Below, piece by piece: positions 1 to 8,030 of a DNA stretch of 64,000 nucleotides (positions are counted from its first letter, which is position 1; each line of letters begins with the position of its first letter). The position numbers were made by a program, and so were the translations under genes. The DNA is from a virus: the IMG/VR virus record IMGVR_UViG_3300029983_000007, positions 248,001 to 312,000 of that record. One strand, written 5' to 3'. The notes beneath the pieces were generated by a model. The model did not search any database, had not been told where the DNA came from, and saw only the letters and a program-made list of their open reading frames with translations.

Positions 1-2
1 TT

Positions 3-272
3 TATGCTAAAAATACTAATAAAGTATTATTTTCTATAATGACTGGAAATGATGAGTATTTTGTATTAGATTCATTTAGAAATAGTAATAATATTATAGT
101 ATCAGAAATACCTGAATACTTAAAAACAATAAACGGAATTAGATTTAATAAACAAATATTAAATTCTGATGAATATGAATATTATATCACAGGTGATGTT
201 GATGATGTTATCAATCAAATAGGCAAAGATAAATTAATTATGTTTGCAAGCGCAAAAAAATTTAATGTGTAA
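3..272 (+). CDS. Tagged-array protein, 5' end outside window
   Basis: The frame is open to the left edge, so this is the C-terminal part of a larger protein and the Met at base 39 is probably internal. It ends in the C-tag variant KKFNV. GDVDDVINQI near the end matches GDVDNIIEQI in the gene at 619, and YLKTINGI resembles YLETINGL in the gene at 40946, so these form a subfamily of unknown function. Its stop shares one base with the next start (TAATG). Confidence 0.8.
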   Translation, partial: YAKNTNKVLFSIMTGNDEYFVLDSFRNSNNIIVSEIPEYLKTINGIRFNKQILNSDEYEYYITGDVDDVINQIGKDKLIMFASAKKFNV

Positions 273-622
273 TGAAGTATTTAAAAACATTTGAAAATAT
301 TAAAAAAAGTCTTAATTTAGGAGATTATGTAATATGTGAAGAGATACCATCTAATGGATTAGAAAAAAGAAATTTCAAAGATGTTATTGAATTTGAGAGA
401 TACAACATTGGTAAATATGTAAAGAGTATTAATGGAAATGGGAAATTCAAATATGCAATTTATTATGATAATATACCTCAAAAATTTAAAGATAAATTTT
501 TTATGAGAGAAGGTGATATAGATAAATATTGTAGAGTAATGTCTAGAAAAGAAATAATTTTTAATTCAAAAAATAAAGAAGAATTAGAAGCAATAATTAA
601 TGCAAATAAATTTAACATATGA
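272..622 (+). CDS. Tagged-array protein, GDYV (SH3/KOW-like) type
   Basis: N-tag MKYLKTFE and C-tag NKFNI. A GDYV motif at residues 17-20 is followed by short hydrophobic strands and a YDNIP segment, then a helical cap NKEELEAIINA before the C-tag. This layout recurs in about 15 proteins of the window and suggests a small SH3/KOW-like barrel plus a terminal helix. Function unknown. The stop overlaps the next start as ATGA. Confidence 0.88.
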   Translation: MKYLKTFENIKKSLNLGDYVICEEIPSNGLEKRNFKDVIEFERYNIGKYVKSINGNGKFKYAIYYDNIPQKFKDKFFMREGDIDKYCRVMSRKEIIFNSKNKEELEAIINANKFNI

Positions 623-1041
623 AATATTTAAAAACATTTGAAAAAAAATCTAAAAATATTAGTAATGTTGATGATATTAAAAAATTGTTAAGTCATTTAA
701 TTGAGATTTTCACATATTATGGTATTGATTATTCAAACTACTATGAAAATAGAAAATATGAAACAGAGTTTCATTCTTCTGGTACAACACTGTTTGAAGT
801 TTCAGTTGATACTGTTCTTGGTAGTCACTTATCTATTCATATATTCAATGGTGATCCATTTTATATCTTTCTGTTGTTTTATTTTAAAAACATTAAAGAG
901 TTAAAAATTGATTTTGAAAGTAACACTAAGATAGTATTTGATATAATAGGAGATGTGGATAATATTATTGAACAAATAACAAATGATGACATTGATTCTA
1001 ATTTTAAATTACATAATTCAGTAAATAAATTTAACTTATGA
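619..1041 (+). CDS. Tagged-array protein, GDVD subfamily
   Basis: N-tag MKYLKTFE and C-tag NKFNL enclose about 125 residues with no recognised domain. The C-terminal part GDVDNIIEQI is shared with the truncated gene at the left edge, and the general layout (helix, beta-rich middle, acidic end) resembles the proteins at 11467 and 40946. Both ends overlap neighbours by ATGA, so the five genes from 272 to 2094 should be translationally coupled. Confidence 0.88.
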   Translation: MKYLKTFEKKSKNISNVDDIKKLLSHLIEIFTYYGIDYSNYYENRKYETEFHSSGTTLFEVSVDTVLGSHLSIHIFNGDPFYIFLLFYFKNIKELKIDFESNTKIVFDIIGDVDNIIEQITNDDIDSNFKLHNSVNKFNL

Positions 1042-1445
1042 AGTATATAAAGAAATATGAAAAAATTGTAGAATATGATGATATAGAAATATCAGAAGGA
1101 TCATATTGGATTATTTATGGAAGTGTATATGATGCAATATTAATTCTTAAAAAATTCAAAAAGTTATTTCCAAGTGATGAATATGAACTTGATATAAATA
1201 GAACAATAAATAGATTATATAAAGATAAAGGAAGAAATATTATTGGAGTGTATTGTTATTTTAGTTCATATGATTTTTCTTATTCATTATTAAAAAATGA
1301 AGAAGATAAAATTAGAATATATAATAATTGGCTAAAAGTTGATGTATATGACTTTAAAGGTGAACTAAAACTAGTTAATCATGAATTAGTATTAGATGAT
1401 TCTGAGAAAATAATGCTTGATAATATAAACAAATTTAATATATGA
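1038..1445 (+). CDS. Tagged-array protein, unknown middle
   Basis: N-tag MKYIKKYE, C-tag NKFNI. The middle is rich in Tyr, Asp and Glu and ends in an acidic helix (DDSEKIMLDNI). I do not recognise the domain. ATGA overlaps on both sides. Confidence 0.88.
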   Translation: MKYIKKYEKIVEYDDIEISEGSYWIIYGSVYDAILILKKFKKLFPSDEYELDINRTINRLYKDKGRNIIGVYCYFSSYDFSYSLLKNEEDKIRIYNNWLKVDVYDFKGELKLVNHELVLDDSEKIMLDNINKFNI

Positions 1446-1771
1446 AATACATTAAAACATTTGAAAAAGTTATTTATCCATTACTATATAAAGAAGGAGA
1501 TTATGTTTTATTAGACACGGAGAAAATAAATAAAAATAATAAATCTAATAATTATACTGATCAAAATATTAATTATGATAATAGATTTGGAATTATAAAC
1601 ACACAAGAATTTGATGATAGTTTTCCATTTCCGTATTTGGTTAAAACATATGCAGCAGGAGAAGATGAAGAAGGACTAAATACCTCAGATAGTGAAATAG
1701 TAAGATTAATGACGCCAGAAGAAATTAAAAATTTCAAAATAAAAATTGATGCAAATAAATTCAATATATGA
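1442..1771 (+). CDS. Tagged-array protein, GDYV type with MTPEEI cap
   Basis: N-tag MKYIKTFE and C-tag NKFNI. EGDYVLLDTEK follows the N-tag, and the protein closes with RLMTPEEIKNF before the C-tag. The same plan (GDYVxLD, then LxxEEIEEF) is found in the tagged proteins at 10323 and 29285, which lie in other arrays, so one subfamily is scattered over several arrays. Function unknown. Confidence 0.88.
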   Translation: MKYIKTFEKVIYPLLYKEGDYVLLDTEKINKNNKSNNYTDQNINYDNRFGIINTQEFDDSFPFPYLVKTYAAGEDEEGLNTSDSEIVRLMTPEEIKNFKIKIDANKFNI

Positions 1772-2094
1772 AATACATTAAAACATTTGAAAATAAAAAT
1801 AAAGTATTTAAAGTAGGACAATATGTAATTGCTGAAAATATACCATATAAACCAAATCTTAAAAGTTTTTTTAATGATAATATAGGATTAATTATTAAAA
1901 AAGAAAAATATACTAATAGTATTAATGTAAAAATCACAGAATACATTGTAAAATACGAAAATATTCCAGATAATATAGAAACATATTTCATGAAAAACTC
2001 TATTCATTTTTACTCAGATGATTTAAGGTTGGCAACTGAAGAAGAAATAGAAAAACACGAATTAAATAATATAACAAATAAATTTAATATATAA
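1768..2094 (+). CDS. Tagged-array protein, GDYV-like (GQYV)
   Basis: N-tag MKYIKTFE, C-tag NKFNI. GQYVIAENIPY replaces the usual GDYV, and YENIPDNIETYF matches the YxNIPxNI..FF segment of the genes at 272, 19210 and 19536. Last member of the tightly overlapping run that starts at 272; the next gene begins 8 bases later. Confidence 0.88.
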   Translation: MKYIKTFENKNKVFKVGQYVIAENIPYKPNLKSFFNDNIGLIIKKEKYTNSINVKITEYIVKYENIPDNIETYFMKNSIHFYSDDLRLATEEEIEKHELNNITNKFNI

Positions 2095-2102
2095 AAATAA
2101 AC

Positions 2103-2447
2103 ATGAAATACCTAAAAGAATTTACTGATTATAGTACAAGAGTAAAAAATTGGGATTTTTCTAATACTGATAGAAATTTTGATGATTCATTGGGGCAAAA
2201 CGAATTTGATACTTCATTTAAATGGGTGGAGCAATTTGGAGGTAGAGAATTGTTATCAAGCAAATCTATAAGGAATGGTACATCATTTTTAAAAGCATTA
2301 GAAAATGGTGATATTACTATTGAAGAAATTGATAATGTGACAAAAGGTAAGAATGAACAAGCAGGTGATATACCATTTAGTGAAACATATGTTGCTAAAA
2401 ATATAGTGATCCCTCACATAGAAGATTATAAAATGAAAGAAAAATAA
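2103..2447 (+). CDS. N-tagged protein without C-tag
   Basis: It starts MKYLKEFTDY, a loose N-tag, but ends KMKEK without the C-tag. The 114-residue protein is hydrophilic with no recognised domain. It sits within the array but is separated from its neighbours by 8 and 18 bases instead of the usual ATGA overlap, which fits an insertion of a gene of different origin. Confidence 0.8.
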   Translation: MKYLKEFTDYSTRVKNWDFSNTDRNFDDSLGQNEFDTSFKWVEQFGGRELLSSKSIRNGTSFLKALENGDITIEEIDNVTKGKNEQAGDIPFSETYVAKNIVIPHIEDYKMKEK

Positions 2448-2465
2448 AACAAATATAACTTATAA

Positions 2466-2867
2466 ATGAAATATTTAAAAACATATGAATCAATAGATAA
2501 ATTAATAACAATTGAACTTTTTGACTTTTGTAATTTCTTTGGTATGCATAAAGCAGTTCAAAAATTAATTGATTTGAAAGATAATTCTGACTCTGTTGGA
2601 TTTATTATTTCAGATAATCCACATGAGCATATTTATAAAAAAAAGGACAATATGGAAATGAGAGAGAAAATAACATTTGATGATGAGTTCAATGTTAATG
2701 CAGGTGATGAATTTTCAATACGAATAGGAGATTATACTTTTAGCTATGGTTTTTTAAGAGCATTAAATGAACAGAATGAGCCAGGTGTTACTATGAATTT
2801 TTATAATGTTGATATCAAAGATGAAAATGTATTATATTATATTAGAACTAAAAAATTTAACATATAA
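2466..2867 (+). CDS. Tagged-array protein, unknown middle
   Basis: N-tag MKYLKTYE and C-tag KKFNI. The 133-residue protein has a helical first half and a beta-rich second half (EFSIRIGDYTFSYGF). No domain recognised. It is followed by a stump of another family member. Confidence 0.87.
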   Translation: MKYLKTYESIDKLITIELFDFCNFFGMHKAVQKLIDLKDNSDSVGFIISDNPHEHIYKKKDNMEMREKITFDDEFNVNAGDEFSIRIGDYTFSYGFLRALNEQNEPGVTMNFYNVDIKDENVLYYIRTKKFNI

Positions 2868-2869
2868 TA

Positions 2870-2941
2870 TATGACATAATTAAAAAAATATCAAAAATTG
2901 ATTTTGAATTAAAATACAATACAAATAAATTTAATATATGA
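2870..2941 (+). pseudogene. Stump of a tagged-array gene (C-terminal end only)
   Basis: An open frame of 23 codons encodes IKKISKIDFELKYNTNKFNI and then stops in an ATGA overlap with the next start. It has the C-terminal cap and C-tag of the family but no N-tag or start codon. I read it as the leftover 3' end of a deleted array member. The junction sequence survives intact although the gene is gone. Confidence 0.6.
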
Positions 2942-3126
2942 AAAACTTAAAAACATTTGAAGAATATGTTGGTGTTGAATATGTTCCATATAAGCCACAA
3001 CACAAATCTTATAAGAATGAAGAGAAAAAGAAGAAGAAAAAGAAAAATGGCGGAGGTACTCTTGAGCCAGTTGATGTTATGTCTAATAAAACTAAAGATA
3101 TGGTATCATTTCAGACAAAATTCTAA
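2938..3126 (+). CDS. Small Lys-rich N-tagged protein
   Basis: The 62-residue protein begins MKNLKTFEEYVG and contains a run of Lys (residues 29-39) followed by a Gly stretch. It has no C-tag (ends QTKF). Basic, small and N-tagged, it would fit a packaged nucleic-acid-binding protein, but that is inference only. Confidence 0.72.
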   Translation: MKNLKTFEEYVGVEYVPYKPQHKSYKNEEKKKKKKKNGGGTLEPVDVMSNKTKDMVSFQTKF

Positions 3127-3129
3127 ATT

Positions 3130-3786
3130 ATGAAATATATAAAGAGATTTGAAAGTAATGATTATATTGTTTATTCATTAAATGATATTGTAATTTGTTC
3201 TACAAAACATGACAGATTTCATGACTATACTGGTATAATAACTCAGAATGGTGAATTAGAATATGATAATGAAAAAGAAATTAAATATTGTAGAGAATAT
3301 AAAGTTATACAAATATATTGGAGTGGAAGAGGTTATAGAAATGTAACAACCAATTTATTATATAATGCATATGTAGATGTTCAAGATATTGAAACTGATG
3401 AAATAATAACTATGAAAGACGCAAATATGTTTACATTGAAATCTGAATGGAAAATTCCAGATGAACCAATGATAGGAGATTATGTATTATGTGAAATAAA
3501 TAGTAATAAATATAGTGATGATAATATTTTTGATGAATATATAAATAATAACATTGGAAGAGTTACTATGCAAAACGAGAAAAATGAATATGTAATTGAA
3601 TATAGAGATATACCTGAAAAAATGATAGGAGAAATAAATCAGTTTTATAATAATACAAATCCATTTATTAAAGATTTAGGTAAACATAAATTTAAAATTA
3701 AAGATATTGAAATGTATTCTAAAAACAAAAAAGAAGTTGAAGAATATTTAAATATTAAAAAATCAACAAAAAAATTCAATTTATAA
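3130..3786 (+). CDS. Tagged-array protein made of two fused units
   Basis: At 218 residues this is about twice the normal array size. The N-tag MKYIKRFE opens a first unit that ends near residue 100 in DANMFTL, a decayed C-tag (compare DANKFNL). A second unit follows with IGDYVLCE, EYRDIPEKM and the normal C-tag KKFNL. The DNA around 3418-3445 still aligns with the consensus junction but has lost its stop and start. I conclude that two array genes were fused by junction decay. Confidence 0.85.
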   Translation: MKYIKRFESNDYIVYSLNDIVICSTKHDRFHDYTGIITQNGELEYDNEKEIKYCREYKVIQIYWSGRGYRNVTTNLLYNAYVDVQDIETDEIITMKDANMFTLKSEWKIPDEPMIGDYVLCEINSNKYSDDNIFDEYINNNIGRVTMQNEKNEYVIEYRDIPEKMIGEINQFYNNTNPFIKDLGKHKFKIKDIEMYSKNKKEVEEYLNIKKSTKKFNL

Positions 3787-3813
3787 AAATCTATAATTAT
3801 TCATAGATTTTTT
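3785..3813. terminator. Bidirectional terminator between convergent genes
   Basis: AAAAATCTAT and ATAGATTTTT form a 10-bp stem with an 8-base loop, flanked by A and T tracts. It separates the plus array from the converging minus gene and overlaps the last codons of the latter. Confidence 0.7.
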
Positions 3814-4133
3814 AATTTTAATAACTTATATTTACGATATTCATTTTTCCATTTATTATAAGATATTTCAATTCCATTTAAATGATATGTTTCAGTGATA
3901 GAATTTATACATTTTATTAATAGTATAGATGGCCCAAAATAATTATGTAATGCATTATTTTTATAATATGAAATTTCAGATTTGTTATTTAGTTCATGGA
4001 TTATTTTAACATATTTATATTTCTTAATAAAATTTTCTATTTTTTTAACATCATCTTTCTTAACTGAAGAAAATTTTAATGAATGATATTCTATATCGTT
4101 TTCTATTATTATGGTTGATTTGTGATTATTCAT
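3801..4133 (-). CDS. MORN-like small protein with K-tail
   Basis: The 110-residue protein has a helical N-terminal half and then YYKNNALHNYFGPSILL plus YHLNGIEIS. This resembles the single MORN-like repeat (xxNGxLHxxxGPA...YYLNGxxxS) common in phage and bacterial hypothetical proteins. The end, KYKLLKLKNL, is a weak form of the K-tail motif. Its start overlaps the stop of the broken gene upstream as ATGA. Confidence 0.8.
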   Translation of the reverse strand: MNNHKSTIIIENDIEYHSLKFSSVKKDDVKKIENFIKKYKYVKIIHELNNKSEISYYKNNALHNYFGPSILLIKCINSITETYHLNGIEISYNKWKNEYRKYKLLKLKNL

Positions 4134-4443
4134 AAATTGAATTTATTCGTGATTAAATCTAATTCATATTTCTCAATTTCATACTTACCTAATTTTCTTT
4201 CTATTCTATTATTAGTTACCCATAATGAGAAGTTATCAGGAGTTAAACAATGGTAATAAATATATTCACTATGAACAGGAGGATCAATATATATTATTTT
4301 AGTATATCTTGGTTTATTGCCAATAAATCCTTTTGCATATAACTTAACTTAACATAATCATCTATATTATATTTTTGAACTTCGTTATCTTCATTATCTT
4401 CATTTTCATTTAATGCTAGGTTGAACTTTTTTATGTATTTCAT
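4130..4443 (-). pseudogene. Tagged-array gene broken by a 5-bp tandem duplication
   Basis: The frame starts MKYIKKFNL, reaches YNIDDYVKLS and then stops early. On the plus strand AACTT occurs twice in tandem at 4341-4350. Removing one copy restores a continuous frame: DDYVKLYAKGFIGNKPRYT, then a long middle (IIYIDPPVHSEYIYY, NFSLWVTNNR), ending LITNKFNL with the C-tag. Start and stop still sit in ATGA overlaps with both neighbours. It would be a 104-residue GDYV-type protein if intact. Confidence 0.85.
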
Positions 4444-4994
4444 AAGTTAAATTTTGATGCAGTAGTTTTTAGTTTATCTATAGTTATTATTTTAGAGCAC
4501 ATAGAATTTTCAAATTTTAATTCTTCAACACCATCTAATTCAACAGAAACAAGAGCACTTTCATTAACATACTGAAATTTTAATCCTTTTATTACACCAG
4601 AATATTTTATATCAGTCATAAAATCAACTGCTCCATCTGATATAAATTTGCCTATAATTTCATCCCTTAAAAATTTTGAATAGTGTTTATTCGGATTGTA
4701 TATTGACATATAAAAATCATGATACAATTTTGATATGTTTATTTTTAGTTCATCTTTAGTTTCTACAAAATTTCTTTCTTTTGTTACTATTTTGAATTTC
4801 TCATATAGTTCTTTTTCGCTAAGTTCATTGAAATCAGAATGTAAATTGTGATATACTTCATCATCTTCTGGATCTATTGTACCACTTTCAAATCCTGGTA
4901 CATCTTGTGGTATATCTTCTTCTTTTCTAGGCTCAAACATATCACCATATTCGCCTCTTAAATCATAGTTTTCAAATTTTTTCAAGTATTTCAT
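4440..4994 (-). CDS. Tagged-array protein, acidic, minus strand
   Basis: N-tag MKYLKKFE, C-tag SKFNL, 184 residues. An acidic low-complexity stretch (residues 20-50) precedes a helical middle and a beta-rich end. No domain recognised. It heads a short minus-strand array, and a T-tract plus ATATATAT motif lies directly upstream. Confidence 0.87.
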   Translation of the reverse strand: MKYLKKFENYDLRGEYGDMFEPRKEEDIPQDVPGFESGTIDPEDDEVYHNLHSDFNELSEKELYEKFKIVTKERNFVETKDELKINISKLYHDFYMSIYNPNKHYSKFLRDEIIGKFISDGAVDFMTDIKYSGVIKGLKFQYVNESALVSVELDGVEELKFENSMCSKIITIDKLKTTASKFNL

Positions 4995-5008
4995 AATAAT
5001 ATATATAA

Positions 5009-5039
5009 AAAAAAGTTAGTAAAAATTACTAACTTTTTT
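5009..5039 (-). terminator. Terminator
   Basis: A 14-bp perfect stem (AAAAAAGTTAGTAA with its complement, 3-base loop) is followed on the minus strand by a run of eight T. It ends transcription of the gene at 5038. The same T run forms the start of the T-tract/ATATAT promoter-like motif before the next gene. Confidence 0.8.
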
Positions 5040-5295
5040 ATAAATTTGACAACTGTTCTATTTTATCTTTTCTTTCTTGCTGTATTGAAGAAAAAAAATC
5101 ATAATAATAATATTCAGACATACCTATATAAGAATCAACATATTGATTAGATTGATTTAATCTAAATCTATATAACTGATTATCGCATTCAAGTGATATA
5201 AAATCATCTTTTTCAAAAACACTAAAAATGCCTATTATAGTATAATATTCATTCAGTTTAAAACAATTGAAACTTTTTTTACAATGAGCTTTCAT
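5038..5295 (-). CDS. Small protein with K-tail
   Basis: An 85-residue protein starting MKAHCKKSFNCFKLNEYY and ending ERKDKIEQLSNL. The start (xCKKxY/F) and end (RKxKIxxL) match the four paralogues at 22160-23108, so it is an isolated member of that family. Function unknown. Confidence 0.82.
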   Translation of the reverse strand: MKAHCKKSFNCFKLNEYYTIIGIFSVFEKDDFISLECDNQLYRFRLNQSNQYVDSYIGMSEYYYYDFFSSIQQERKDKIEQLSNL

Positions 5296-5410
5296 TAATT
5301 TTTTCCTTTCTTAAAAAACTATTAATACCATAATTTTTATTGATATATTTTGCTGTTATTTAGTATTTAATCCAACTAGACTTAAAAATAAATAGCAACA
5401 AAGAATTATC

Positions 5411-5485
5411 TTAATCTACATATTTGTGAATGTTTGTTGAATCATCAACTTCATTAAAATTATATTTTAAAAATTTTTGACTCAT
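5411..5485 (-). CDS. Micro-ORF coupled to upstream gene
   Basis: A 24-codon frame, MSQKFLKYNFNEVDDSTN and so on, starts in an ATGA overlap with the stop of the gene at 5482. The tight coupling and protein-like composition support a real small gene; no homology can be judged from the sequence alone. Confidence 0.45.
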   Translation of the reverse strand: MSQKFLKYNFNEVDDSTNIHKYVD

Positions 5486-5958
5486 TTCTTTTTCTTTTCA
5501 TGTCTTTTTGTTTTAGATTGATTAAAATTTATACCACTAATACTTGGTTTTGATATACTAAAATCTAAACTATTTGATGATGTTTTAAAATCTTTTTTTA
5601 CATTTTCTGTTTTTTTAATTTCATAACTGTTTTCTAACATTTTAATATCATTAATAAAATCAAGTTGACTTTCATTAGGAGTTTCACATCCTTTATCAAA
5701 CATAATATATTCATCATCAATACTGATATATTTTAAATAATCACTCATATTAAAAATACATTTTGTTGTCTCTCCAAATATCAAATCATTATACTCTGTT
5801 ATTGTCCAAGATTTTGATTCATAATTTTTAAATATATTAATATCATCTTCATTTTTTATAAATATATTAATCCATTCAACATAATCAATAATCATATCTT
5901 TTTGCCTATTACTCATTCCTTTTTTTGAAACAACAAAACTGCTTGATTCAATTTTCAT
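5482..5958 (-). CDS. Hypothetical protein with Lys-rich tail
   Basis: A 158-residue protein with no recognised domain. A central hydrophobic region is followed by a Ser/Lys-rich tail ending RHEKKKK. It has neither the N- nor the C-tag. Confidence 0.75.
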   Translation of the reverse strand: MKIESSSFVVSKKGMSNRQKDMIIDYVEWINIFIKNEDDINIFKNYESKSWTITEYNDLIFGETTKCIFNMSDYLKYISIDDEYIMFDKGCETPNESQLDFINDIKMLENSYEIKKTENVKKDFKTSSNSLDFSISKPSISGINFNQSKTKRHEKKKK

Positions 5959-5999
5959 TTATTTACTATTATTTTTTTAATTTGAATGATTTAAACAAT

Positions 6000-6263
6000 T
6001 TATGATATATTCCATTCAGATTTTATTTTATCTTTTAATAAGACAACACATTTGTTTTTTGTTAGTTCCATAAACAACAATTCTTCTTCTATTTTTGCTT
6101 CTCTCACATATTTCCATTCTGAACATATTTTATATTCTCCTGACTGAGTTCGTCCATGTATGTGTTCACATACTATAGTATATTTTTCTTTATAATTTAA
6201 TGATAAGCAATAAATATCACCATCATTAACATATAGTTTTCTACCTTTTTTATATACTTTCAT
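6000..6263 (-). CDS. Hypothetical small protein
   Basis: An 87-residue basic protein (MKVYKKGRKLYVNDGD...) with a probable beta-rich core. It ends 3 bases before the gmhA-like gene in transcription order, so the two are likely co-transcribed. No function assigned. Confidence 0.75.
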   Translation of the reverse strand: MKVYKKGRKLYVNDGDIYCLSLNYKEKYTIVCEHIHGRTQSGEYKICSEWKYVREAKIEEELLFMELTKNKCVVLLKDKIKSEWNIS

Positions 6264-6266
6264 TAT

Positions 6267-6851
6267 TTATTTTTTGAACATATATTCTTCAACTATTTCA
6301 CAAATGATATGTCCAATCATAATATGAGATTCTTGTATTCTTGGAGTATCTTCTGATGGTACATTAATCATCAAATCACACATTCCTTTAAGCTTACCAC
6401 CATCTTTACCTGTGAATGCAATAGTTATCATTCCTAACTTATTGGCTTCATCACATGCATTTAAAATGTTATTTGAGTTACCTGATGTTGATATTCCTAT
6501 TAATATATCATTTTCTCTACCCATTCCTTTTATTAATCTTGAGTATATATCATCAAACGAATAGTCGTTTGCAACAGCAGTTAAATATGATGTATTTACA
6601 TGTAATGCTTCAGCAAATAATGGATCTCTATCTATATAAAATCTACCAGATAATTCTGCCGCTATATGTTGAGCATCAGCAGCACTACCACCATTACCAC
6701 ACAAAAGAACTTTACCTCCATTTTTAAAGCAAGCAATCAATAAATCAGAAACATCTTTAATTATGCTAATTAAAGTATCATCAGAATATATTAGTTCTTT
6801 GGCATTTATTGATTCTCTTATTATATCTTTAATTTTTTTCATTTTTTTCAT
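6267..6851 (-). CDS. gmhA: Sedoheptulose-7-phosphate isomerase (SIS domain)
   Basis: GmhA converts sedoheptulose 7-phosphate to D-glycero-manno-heptose 7-phosphate, the first step of ADP-heptose synthesis. The 194-residue length equals that of bacterial GmhA. Family motifs are intact: CGNGGSAADAQH (51-62), AELSGRF with Glu66, STSGNS (121-126, phosphate binding) and PRIQESHIMIGH (170-181). Glu66 and His181 correspond to the catalytic pair of E. coli GmhA. The start could also be Met4. In a phage it may feed sugar modification of DNA or of the host surface, but the rest of the pathway is not evident beyond an epimerase at 25940 and a HAD domain at 48871. Confidence 0.93.
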   Translation of the reverse strand: MKKMKKIKDIIRESINAKELIYSDDTLISIIKDVSDLLIACFKNGGKVLLCGNGGSAADAQHIAAELSGRFYIDRDPLFAEALHVNTSYLTAVANDYSFDDIYSRLIKGMGRENDILIGISTSGNSNNILNACDEANKLGMITIAFTGKDGGKLKGMCDLMINVPSEDTPRIQESHIMIGHIICEIVEEYMFKK

Positions 6852-6881
6852 CTCTCTTTATTATCTTCTATCATAAAAATG

Positions 6882-7157
6882 TTATTTTTCTTTAATAGTC
6901 TTTTTAGTAGACTTTTTAGTAGTTGTTTTCTTTTTTACTTCTTTTTTAATAATTCCAATGTCTTTAACTAAAATATACGGTCCTTTAAATGTGTTGCTAG
7001 TGTATGCTTTACATTTATCTATTTCTAATTCAATTAAACATTTTTTGCAATAATTTGTATAGTATTCTCTATCAGGTACTAATGCAACAAAAACTTCTTT
7101 TGATGTAAATTCATTTAAGCACTCTGAACAAACATGAGCATCTTTTTTCTTTGCCAT
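6882..7157 (-). CDS. Zinc-finger protein with basic tail
   Basis: Two Cys pairs, CSEC (residues 9-12) and CKKC (37-40), predict one zinc-binding site. The last 25 residues are almost all Lys and Thr. This combination suggests a nucleic-acid-binding protein. First gene of the minus-strand group reading toward 4440. Confidence 0.78.
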   Translation of the reverse strand: MAKKKDAHVCSECLNEFTSKEVFVALVPDREYYTNYCKKCLIELEIDKCKAYTSNTFKGPYILVKDIGIIKKEVKKKTTTKKSTKKTIKEK

Positions 7158-7223
7158 ATGTAATTTTATTTTTTAATTCGCCAAATATAGTAATTAAATT
7201 ACATATTGACAAATGATTTTATA

Positions 7224-7243
7224 TTTTTTATATATAATAAAAC
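7224..7243 (+). promoter_or_regulatory. Candidate phage promoter (T-tract + TATATA)
   Basis: TTTTTTATATATAATAAAAC lies 20 bases before the first gene of a tagged array. Nearly the same string precedes the genes at 17256 and 39298, and related ones precede the arrays at 37134, 55040 and 17161 (minus). No TAnnTTTG host-type box is present here. Confidence 0.5.
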
Positions 7244-7262
7244 AAGAAACTGAAAATTATAT

Positions 7263-8030
7263 ATGAAATATTTAAAAAGATATGAGAGAGTAATAAGTGA
7301 AAATGATACTGATTATTATGAGTTGGTTAATAAACTTCATGAATTGATACATGCGGTTCAAGTTAATAACATAAACAAAATTAAAATAATTTTAAGTCGA
7401 AATATAAATCTAATTAATCTTTCTGATGGAAATGAAGATAATCCTAAAACACCATTAATAAAATCAATCAATAATAGTATTCGTCTTGATAATGTAACAA
7501 AATTATTAATTGATTTAGGAGCAGATGTAAATATACCAGATGGTAAAGATATTACTCCATTATTTTATGCAATAAGTAAAGGTTATGTAGATGTAGTTGA
7601 ATTATTAATAAATGCTGGAGCAGATGTTAATTATATAATGAAAGACAATTATAAAAAAAGACAATTCAACATTTTTCATAATTCTCCATTATTAAAAGCA
7701 ATAGATTTATATAATATGTGGTATAATGATAAAGAAAAACGTCATGAAGGAGAATACATTAAAATTATAGAATTGTTAATAAATTCTGGAGCTGATTTAG
7801 AATATAAAATCAGAGAGATAACTCCATTATTAGTATCAATATCAACTAAAAGTAAAGACATATCATTTTTGTTAATTGAAGGTGGAGCGAATTTAAATGC
7901 AAAAAATAAAGATGGTGTTGATGCTTTTTCCTTATTGTCTAAATTAGATCAGAAATATGTCATTAAAAATTATTCAAAACAATATGAAAATTATTTATTT
8001 ATTAAAAAAACTGAAAAATTTAATTTATGA
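7263..8030 (+). CDS. Tagged-array ankyrin-repeat protein
   Basis: N-tag MKYLKRYE, C-tag EKFNL, 255 residues. Several ankyrin repeats are visible, for example TKLLIDLGADVNIPDGKD, VVELLINAGADVNYI, IIELLINSGADLEYK and ISFLLIEGGANLNAK. The end (VIKNYSKQYENYLFIKK) is a capping segment shared by all ankyrin members of the family. Ankyrin repeats bind proteins, so a host target is plausible. First gene of the 7263-11871 array. Confidence 0.93.
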   Translation: MKYLKRYERVISENDTDYYELVNKLHELIHAVQVNNINKIKIILSRNINLINLSDGNEDNPKTPLIKSINNSIRLDNVTKLLIDLGADVNIPDGKDITPLFYAISKGYVDVVELLINAGADVNYIMKDNYKKRQFNIFHNSPLLKAIDLYNMWYNDKEKRHEGEYIKIIELLINSGADLEYKIREITPLLVSISTKSKDISFLLIEGGANLNAKNKDGVDAFSLLSKLDQKYVIKNYSKQYENYLFIKKTEKFNL

